Positions 31,075 through 38,610 of a stretch of 38,610 nt of DNA are shown here, one piece after another. Both the position numbers and the translations under genes were made by a program. The notes below the pieces were generated by a model. That model was not told the origin of the DNA. It ran no database searches and worked only from the letters and a program-made list of their open reading frames with translations. The DNA lies in NCBI GenBank assembly GCA_014621425.1, contig JAANBB010000391.1, positions 1-38,610 of the forward strand, in the 5' to 3' direction. Origin of the DNA: Cylindrodendrum hubeiense (Eukaryota > Ascomycota > Sordariomycetes > Hypocreales > Nectriaceae). Every line of letters starts with the position of its first letter. Position 1 is the first letter of the stretch.

Positions 31075-32904
31075 ATGCCCAACCCCGTGCAAGTTGCCAC
31101 CAAGCGCATCAAGCTCCCGGTCGAGGGCGAGAATGGTTATGCCGGCTTCCAACCTGGCAAGACCGAAGTTCTAAAGGCCGGCGCCAATCCATTCGATGCT
31201 AAGCCCATCACCAGCGACATCCGTATCGACCATGATGTCGAAGTCAAGATGCGCGACGGCGCCCGCCTCTACATCGACGTCTACCGACCGGCCGACTCGA
31301 CAGAAAAGATCCCCGCCGTCCTCAGCTGGTCGTTCTACGGCAAGAAATACAGCGCCTTGGACATGCTGCCCATGTGCGTGTGGAACTGCTGCGTTCCTCG
31401 CTCTGACCTGAGCGGCCTGGAGAAGTTCGAGGGCCTAGATCCCGCCCATTGGTGTCCCAAGGGCTATGCTATCGTCAGCGTCGACACGCGCGGCGCTGGA
31501 AACAGCGACGGCCAGATCTGCGTCATGGGCAGCCAAGACGCCGAAGACGGCTACGACATCGTCGAAGCTGTCGCGGCCATGGACTGGTGCAATGGGAACG
31601 TTGGCATGGCGGGCAACTCGGCCCTGGCCATTGCGCAATGGTTCATCGCCGCCCAGCAGCCTCCGTCCCTCAAGGCCATCGCCCCCTGGGAGGGCATGTC
31701 GGACATGTACCGTGAGCAGTTCTGCCGCGGCGGCTGGTTCTCGATGAGCAACTTCGACCTCATCGCCAACGCCATCGTGCGCGGCCAGCCCAACTCGGGC
31801 CTGGAAGACTTCGACGCCATGTACCGGCGGTCGGCCACCCAGAACAGCTACTGGAAGGACAAGCGTGTCGACATGACCAAGATCCGCTGCCCCGCATACA
31901 TTCGCGGCTCCGACGTCAGCAGCATCCACACCATGGGCAGCGTCCGCGGCTGGCTGGAGATCCCCCACGACGACAAGTGGATTCACTGGGGCAGCAAGCA
32001 GGAATGGTACGAGCTGTACAGCACGCCCGAGGCCATGGAGGAGCTTGGCGTCTTCTTCGATAGGTACTTGAAGAACGTTGACAACGGGTGGGAGAAGAAC
32101 ACGCCCAAGGTGCGATGGTCAGCGCTGCAGTTTGGCGACCGCGAGGCCATCGATGATATCGTGCTCGAAGACTTCCCCGTCCCGAATACCGAATATCGCG
32201 AGCTTTTCCTAAGTCCCGACAACAAGCTCCAGCCCGCCCGAAGTGCCGCTTTAAGCACGGTCTCGCACGACTCGGAAGACTTCAAGAGCTTTTCCGACTT
32301 CACATATACCTTCTCCGAGCCTGCTCGCCTGATCGGCCTCCCCAAGGCTATCCTGTACATGTCTTGCGATGCCAGAGACGACTTTACTGTCTTTGCCATT
32401 CTACGAAAGAAGGACAAGGATGGCAAGGACTTGATGCACTTGAACTTCCCCTTCAAGGCCACGCCGGTCAAGTCCATTGCGGAGATTGCGACGAAGGACC
32501 AGGCGAGTCTGAACCTTCACCTTGGCTCGATGGGTATCCTGCGTGCCTCCCAACGGGCGATTGACGAGTCCCGAAGCATCCATCCTCAGTTCCCATTCCA
32601 TCCCCACGCCAAGCAACAAAAGATTAAGCCCGGAAATATTGTAAAGCTGGAGATTGGCATCTGGGCAATGGGTGTCGACTTCGACGCGGGCGAGAGCATC
32701 AGTATTAGGGTATGTTTCGAACCTCTTTTCAGCACATGAACCATGCTAACGAATTATCAGGTCGGTGGCCAATTCCCTGGTCTAGCCGAGTATACCTCCT
32801 TCTCCGGACCCAGGCCCGAAGAGGAGCAGAACCGTGGCAAGCATACTATCCACTTTGGTGCTGAGTATCCCAGCTCTGTCATTCTTCCATTTACTCCTCG
32901 GTAA
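31075..32904 (+). CDS. CocE/NonD-family alpha/beta hydrolase (X-Pro dipeptidyl-peptidase-like)
   Basis: Two exons (31075-32709 and 32761-32904, with a 51-base intron) give 592 residues, the usual size for this family of esterases and acyl peptidases. The catalytic domain covers about residues 45-380, with VSVDTRGAGNSDG (residues 134-146) and the nucleophile S182 in GMAGNSALA. The fungal form of the elbow lacks the last glycine of bacterial GxSYxG. The conserved KQEWYELY stretch follows near residue 310. A C-terminal jelly-roll X-Pro-type domain occupies about residues 420-592. There is no signal peptide, so it is probably cytosolic. I chose ATG 31075 over 30805 because homology begins here. 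The substrate, ester or amide, is unknown. Confidence 0.9.
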
Positions 32905-33798
32905 TGGCCGCCACGGATGGGGTTTAGGCGGATGTAACATGGATAGAACCGAGAGACGGCGTTTGCATCGTTCGGAAACTTCATTGTGTTGGTAGATTGT
33001 TCTAGTATACTTAGACAATACGTTATAGTTCACAGATACAAGGGCGGGGATTAAACAAAGCAGAATCCGCTGTATGAGACTCAAAAAGGGATGACAGGAT
33101 GCTCTGCGTCTACTAGTTTTTAGCAATGCAGCGAATTCCCAGAGTCAATACGCGAGACTGCACAGGGACTTCTGATTGAGCCACACCGTGGAAGTGCCTT
33201 TACTCCTGGTCTATTGTCTAAGATTTTACTGAGAGCATTGAAGCTTGACTTCAACTCTCGTTTGTGCACGCTAGACTGGCCTGCAACTCCAACTAGAGGT
33301 GATTATTAGTCAGTCTCCCCTGCGATCATTCATGCCTCCCCCATGGGTTTCTTGGCTGTGAAGGTGCAATGCATTTCTTCGGCTTCTTCGGAGAGGATCC
33401 AGCACCTTTTGTTGTCAGATTTCTCCTGCTATTGCGACCCAGCTTGTGCCAGACGGCAACGCAACCAAGAGAAGAACAATGCAGAAAAGTCTGAGGGGAT
33501 AGCAAATTGGCATTTCGGCTGCTATGCTGTGTCAAAGCAGAATTCAACATCGTGATGTCGACGGAGCGTTCATCCAAGACTTCTTGTCTGGACAATCCCC
33601 GTTGCTGGTAATCGTAGATGTTGGGCATCACATTGATGTCGGAAACGAGATGCTCCTTGTTTATCGTACCGGGGCCAACAAGAATTGAGCAGCCGCCAAG
33701 TATGCGAATGTGCGACAACGCTGCCATGTCACCTTCGAGCAAGATGATGTCGAGCAGGTGGCATATGAACCAAGCGGTCAGACGGAGTAAATCTGAGC
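32905..33798. other. Convergent 3' intergenic region
   Basis: This 894-base stretch separates the stop codons of the hydrolase (+) and the cyclin H gene (-). An open frame at 33326-33802 on the minus strand opens with GTG, overlaps the cyclin stop and shows no domain. Nothing else was recognised. Confidence 0.5.
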
Positions 33799-34904
33799 TC
33801 ACAGAGGCGGGCCAAACACATCGTCGGCCTTATCTAGCTTGGCCCTCTTTGGTTCTCTGCCAAGCTCTTCGCCAAACACGCCGGTGTCATCAAGCTTGGC
33901 CGCCTTCTTCTCCTTGTTCACAGTCTGTTCTCGTCTCGCCCGCTGGAGGTTGACCAGGTTCGCTCGATCGGGGTCTCGACATTTCTGGAGCTTCTTTCGG
34001 AGGGGCTTGATCGCCTTGACGATCTCGGGCTGTTGAGTGTTAGCGACCGTGGGTATATACCAATATGCTAGGATAACTTACCGAACTCCAGTAGTCCATC
34101 ATCCGCTCTGGGGGCTCCTCCTCGAGCATCCTCCGGCAGTCTGCAATTGTGTTCATAATCTTCTGTCGCATCTCAGCGTGCTCCTTTGCCTTGCTCTGGT
34201 CACCGTTCTGAGGTGGCGTAGGCACTAAAATGTCGACTAGGCCCTCGTCAACAATGGACAAAGAGGCCATCATGATTTGACTCGGGGTGTAGTGGAAGTA
34301 GGCGTCAGTCACCAGAGGACTGAACTTGAGAATCTCTCGAGCTTGACCATGGGCTCTCCTGACCCTCGAATCTTCATCTGGGAGCCTACGTCGCAGCTCC
34401 AATATGGCGCCCTCCAGCGCACGGAAGGGGTGTCGCACATCAAAGGCAAATCGAATGCCCTGGCAGAGCAGAAACTCGCCAGCGAGGATCTGCTCGCCCG
34501 TGGTGTTGGGGAACTTTTCCGAGAACTGGACGAGCTTGTAGAAGTAGCCCTCGGCCTTGCACCCAAAGAACAGCGAAGTCTTGAGCAGGTCGGTGGCTGG
34601 GTATGTCATGACCGAGTTGGTGACGTAGAACCGGCGGAGGAAAATGGCAGCCGTCGCCCGGACCTCGGTGGGCATCTCGCAGAACTGGGCGGCGCGGATG
34701 AGCTCGACGGTGAAGAACTTGACGAGCCGGGTCTCTTCGTCGGGAGTCAGGAAGTCGGGGGGCGGGATCGGCGGAGAGGCGAGGCGCAATCTGCTCCTTC
34801 GCGAGGGCGTTGGTCTTGGATCGCAGCTCGCGCAGGCTGTCCGGGGCGAAGGACCACAGGCGGAACTGGCTGGACTGCCGGTACCGCTCGTCTTCGTTGG
34901 CCAT
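33799..34904 (-). CDS. ccl1: Cyclin H homologue (Ccl1), TFIIH/CDK-activating kinase subunit, with apparent 1-base frameshift
   Basis: Two exons (34904-34082 and 34029-33799, with a 52-base intron) would give 350 residues if one base is discounted. The product pairs with Kin28/CDK7 in TFIIH and activates it. The N-terminal family signature is visible (YRQSSQFRLWSF, then LRSKTNALAKEQ), as is the cyclin box (FFTVELIRAAQF, IFLRRFYVTNS, CKAEGYFYKL). The C-terminal tail is lysine-rich. The N-terminal frame and the cyclin-box frame differ by one base. The switch falls at the six-base G run 34757-34762 (plus strand), just before DFLTPDEE, and no GT-AG intron can explain it. The exon length fits phase 0 at the donor only if one base is extra. 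A sequencing error or a true mutation is possible. Confidence 0.88.
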
Positions 34905-35344
34905 GGCGAGTTCGATCCGGGCGTGGACAGACTGTGGGAGGGTGAAAAGAAAGGTCGAGAACACGAGTGCAGCCGGTTGCTGTCTGAAAGATGCCCTGCA
35001 CATGAAGCTATGCAGGCAGACGCGCGGTCACGTGACACCACCACAGTGCTGTGTTCTCTCACTTCGTCTAGGCAGAAGCACCACGCTCACATCATCATCA
35101 CGTCGTGAGGCAAATTGTAGCCAATTGTAGCTGTCACAGTCCAGTTTACAGCCAAAGCATGCAACAAAAAAAATCAATTAAAGCCCATTTCGGACGAGGC
35201 AACCTATAGTCGCGTTCAACGTAACCCCAGACCCAGTACCAGTGTCCCATGGCACGACCGTCCCAAACTCCGTAAACCCAAGACCCAGCACTAAAAGTAC
35301 CTAGTAAGACATGTGCACAATATGAATGAATCCCTCGTCTCCGA
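34905..35344. other. Upstream region of the cyclin H gene
   Basis: These 440 bases lie between the cyclin start (-) and the BAR gene stop (-). They should hold the cyclin promoter and the BAR gene 3' region; an A-rich segment at 35164-35180 is near the latter. No gene was recognised. Confidence 0.5.
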
Positions 35345-36744
35345 TCAGTATCCCAGGTTTTCCCTCCGTGCGGGAGGAGGAGGCGGGGGCTTCTTGGCGC
35401 GGTTCACAGGCGGTGGCGGCGGCTTCTTGCCCAGCGCGCTCGTACTCCTGCTCATGCTTCCGTAGCTGGTGGCAGGGCTGGCGCTGCGGTGGCCCCAACC
35501 ATCTGGGCTGGCGCTTCGACTGGGCGTGGAAATGTCATCGGAGAAGACGTCGTTGTCCCTCTCCCTCTCCCTCTCCCGGCTGCTGTACGCACTGCTGTCC
35601 GTCGCCACTCGCGAGAGCGGCGCTCCAACGGGGCGGAGGCTGGCCAGGGGCGTGGCCGATCTCGCCTCAAAGTTGGACGGTCTGCCCTCGAAAGTCGCGG
35701 CTCGGGCCATGGAGGGACGAGTGGTCTGGGGAGGCGGGGGTGCGAGACGGCGGCTGCTGGGAGAACGGGTCGGGATGCGGACGGGCTCATGGACTTGCTC
35801 CGGCTCTGGCTCCTCGTACACGGAGTTCTGGCGAGGCTCCTGCCAAGATCGAGCGGTGTTGGACCGGCTTCGAGTACCGGTGGGTCGTGCTGAGTATGCT
35901 GATGATCCTCCGTAGGTTGGCGAGGACACCGCAGCTCCAGCCCACGACTGGCGAACACGGCGCAGCTCATCGGCACATCTCTCATGGTAGTCCAGCTCGG
36001 CGTCGAGGAACTGCGTCAGGGACGAGATGCTCTCGACCTCGGACTCCTTGATGTCTTGCATGCGGCGGAGCACATCTTCGCTTGATTCCTCAAACTTGGC
36101 TTTGTTCATTCGCACCTCCTCTTCGATTCGGAAGTCGTCTCGGCGGGCCTTGCCCAGCTTGCCTGTGCTGGCGTCGTAGGCCAGGCGTCGGCTCTCGAGC
36201 TTCTTGCGGGAGTTCTACGGGCGAGTTAGTAAAAAGCAGCAATTGGGCAAGATGGCGTCGTGCATACCTGGTACTCCTTCATCATGGTCAAGCTGCGCTC
36301 CAGGCTGTCGAGCCATGTAGCAGTAGCATTGTCGACATACGTCTCCTGAATGCCAGCGATGCGCTCGTTGGCGCGGCCCAGGGAGAGCAGGCAGTTTCCA
36401 AACTCGGAATCTGCCTCAAAGTCCTCGCCGTGGCCAGCCATTGTGCGGCCCAGGTGGGCTACGGGGGAGCCCTTCTCCTTGTCCTCGAGGAGCTCGCTGC
36501 GGCGTGAGATCCACTTGACGTAGCCGCCCATTGACTTCTGGAGGCGGTCCATACCTGTGCAAAGCGGGATAATTAGCTACATGCGCTGGGTTTCCAGTGG
36601 AGGCTGGGTTCACGAACCGTCATGTCGAAGGGCCATCTCGGACTCGAGGTTCTTGAACTCGTCTGAGTGGGTTGTTCGGGCATGTTGGCCCACCTTCTCT
36701 CCCGCCCATTGGAAGGCCCGATCGATCTTCTTGGTGAAATGCAT
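35345..36744 (-). CDS. BAR-domain protein with proline-rich C-terminus
   Basis: Three exons (36744-36618, 36554-36268, 36214-35345) give 427 residues. Residues about 1-235 fit an N-BAR domain: MHFTKKIDRAFQWAGEKVG begins an amphipathic helix and long charged coiled-coil helices follow (for example EEVRMNKAKFEESSEDVLRR). It should bind and curve membranes as a dimer in endocytosis or at actin patches. The rest is disordered and Ser/Arg/Pro-rich and ends with two PPPPP runs (KKPPPPPVNRAKKPPPPPP), likely ligands for SH3 proteins. No SH3 domain is present, unlike RVS167. The first intron uses a weak GTTCGT donor but keeps phase. An Arg-Glu run is coded by a CCCTCT microsatellite. Confidence 0.9.
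35557..35577 (+). repeat. (CCCTCT)n microsatellite in the BAR gene
   Basis: Three and a half perfect copies of CCCTCT on the plus strand read as alternating Arg and Glu in the disordered tail of the BAR protein. Each copy lost or gained changes the protein by two residues without a frameshift. Confidence 0.85.
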
Positions 36745-38610
36745 GATTGCGTTTTCTGGCTCTTCGGCCGCGAATTTCGGTGGTTATGTTGTGTCGCCGG
36801 TATCGCTCAGGGTCGGATCCAGTCCGTACGGGGTAGGTGACGGTTGGGGGTCTCTGGATTCGTCGTGGTCGTGTCGCAAGCTGCGAGAAGAAGGGGAGTC
36901 GCAGACCGGAAGCTGGCGTGATAACGGCTCAAGGTGTAATCAACGGCCGGTGAAAGGAGAGTTGTATAGAAACAGACCATCAAGCGCAGCAGTGAGGAGG
37001 GCAAGAAGAGCGAGCGACGGATAAATGAACAAATTCCCAGCAATCCTAGCCACGCCCAGGAAAACCAGGGGGCAGGAGGGATGTCCGGGGTCCCTTTGTG
37101 GCAAAAGAGTTGGTTGGGGGTAGCGCATCCAGGATGCGACACTGGGAAGCGGGAGCCGTCGCCTGGCGGGAGTGTCTCTATCAGGGGGGAAGCCAAGACA
37201 GGCATATGAACGGGATACTTGCTCGAGCTGGGAAGATATACGCAGACCCAGGTATCTCGTACCTGTACCCGCCCACACCTCCCGAGTAAGGTAGGCTTGG
37301 GAGGTATGCCACTACGGAGCACTATGGACATATTCCTTTGCCCCAATGCATACCCCGTCCCTGACCATCCCTTTCGGTGGCAACTAGCCTGCTACGTACC
37401 CTTCGGGCGGGAAGCCCAGCTCCAGTGGCTGGGCTTAATCAGGTATGTAGCATCGTCTGTCACCCGGCGCTGCATCGACCAGGCACTTGTCCGGAGTACT
37501 CTACTGACCTGCCTAGACGTGCAGTAGCGCAACGCACCTCTGTATCTTATCGCGGTGCAGCCGCCTTTTGCAATCCACTCGCCCATCCACTTGTCCATCC
37601 ACTCATCCATCATACGAACGTGGACGCCATGTACTATGACCCAGTGCTGCAGGAGCGTGCAGACGGTCGAGCACTGTCCGTCTGTCTGGGTCCCAGGAAT
37701 AGGAATGTGGCGATCCTAGAGAATGAAAAGCTCGTGTGCATGAAACAGAGGCTAAACCGAAACATTGGGTACACGACAATGCCCAAGCGGCACGCGACCG
37801 AGCCGGCTTCGTTTTTGGCATTCGCCTCTTGCTTTGTTTGCTTTTCATTGACGACCTGTCTTTGGCCGTGTGTGTTTTTAGACACACACGCCAACACGCC
37901 GACACGCGCCAAGGGCACGACCCAAGGGGCAGCACGTCGATGAGATGAGACCATGCAAAGCTTGACATTGAACCGACTGTTGGGTACATGGGACGAGCCT
38001 GATCAATGTGGCCTGCGTCTGGGTCTCGTCCGGGTCTGGTCTGACTCTGCGTCTGGCTGGGGCTTAGTAGTAGAAGTAAGCTTGTTCATCGGCGCCTACT
38101 CCGACAGAGCACCGTGTTCAACATTCAATATGCACTCAACACCGCTACTCAACACCGGCGACAACGGCCAAACCTTCTCGAGAACAGACTCGTATCGATT
38201 CCACACCACCATGCCGTGGCGTGGTGCATGGCCCTGACACGCGGCGGCTATCCGCTATTCGCACTACCCCATACGCACCCGTCCCAGTTCCCTCGCGATT
38301 ACGAATGAGTACCGTGTACGAATACAGTGTGTGCGGCTGCTGACTTCGCCTTTGGCGGTTTTGGGCCATTACGTCGCCCCCCGATACGAGTACGCAGCAG
38401 GGTGTCTCCATCTTATGCCCACCCTTTGACCACCAGATGGCTGGTGATGACGGTCCGCTGATGGATGGTCAGAACTCCTCCCCCCCTGGGACAAACGGCG
38501 CCAATAAATCACCACCAAACCCACTGCGGGTTACCGCTTCGAGCCGCTACACTAGGAACGGGAGCTGTCTCCGTGACAAAAAATCCAAGATTCTCCAGAG
38601 CCCCCCCAAG
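36745..38610. other. 1.9-kb region upstream of the BAR gene, no recognisable gene
   Basis: This is the promoter and leader of the BAR gene and the right end of the window. Several open frames of 60-190 codons exist on both strands (for example 37377-37943), but they open with non-ATG codons or have scattered composition and no domain. Short imperfect CCATCCACT-like repeats occur at about 37579-37613. A non-coding RNA or a long spliced leader cannot be excluded. Confidence 0.45.

Noticed and set aside
33326..33802. Open frame of 158 codons on the minus strand
   Set aside because: Opens with GTG, overlaps the cyclin H stop codon and shows no family resemblance.
37377..37943. Open frame of 188 codons on the plus strand
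   Set aside because: Opens with GTG; mixed composition and no domain. A spliced gene cannot be fully excluded.

Overview
The window is nuclear DNA of a filamentous ascomycete (Pezizomycotina, most likely a Sordariomycete). The evidence is short GT-AG introns of about 45-65 bases with CTAAC/CTGAC branch points, compact multi-exon genes, and fungus-specific families: a Zn(II)2Cys6 regulator, a CFEM/PTH11-type receptor, an FTR1 permease, and HeLo and SesB-like proteins. I assembled fifteen protein genes by following reading phase across introns. No rRNA, tRNA, CRISPR array or intact transposon was recognised.

Left part (1-7.2 kb): an iron permease (FTR1, +) with a perfect fungal iron-GATA site in its promoter; a chromodomain/AT-hook nuclear protein (-) with a 14-residue tandem repeat; a 2.4 kb stretch without genes; and a MUP1-like amino acid permease (+).

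Middle (8.3-18.3 kb): a metabolic block. It holds mitochondrial succinyl-CoA:3-ketoacid CoA transferase (+, 8 exons), an AhpD-like protein ending in the peroxisomal signal AKL (-), a nine-exon mitochondrial dicarboxylate-type carrier (+), and a 731-residue Zn2Cys6 regulator (-) with a GC-AG intron. The carrier and the AhpD-like gene share a 263-bp divergent promoter. The set fits ketoacid, acetate or fatty-acid carbon moving between peroxisome and mitochondrion, but that link is inferred. A CFEM-GPCR (-) follows.

Right-middle (19.9-25.7 kb): an unrecognised polytopic membrane protein (+), then the most interesting locus. A HeLo-domain protein (-) and a SesB-like alpha/beta hydrolase (+) are divergent across 350 bp. 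Both end in nearly the same short Gly/Asn/Gln motif, NNxGFQLGxNTGT, which resembles the RHIM-like PP amyloid motif of fungal cell-death signalling. This looks like a two-gene amyloid-signalling cell-death module with a HeLo effector and no NLR receptor in the window. An F-box protein (-) lies beyond it.

Right (26.6-38.6 kb): an MFS transporter (-), a PhyH-type Fe(II)/2-oxoglutarate dioxygenase (-) and a CocE-type hydrolase (+). Their promoters share a repeated CGAACCGA element, suggesting a small catabolic regulon. A cyclin H (Ccl1) gene (-) follows, carrying an apparent single-base frameshift in a G/C run, then a BAR-domain protein with a proline-rich tail (-), and about 1.9 kb with no recognisable gene.
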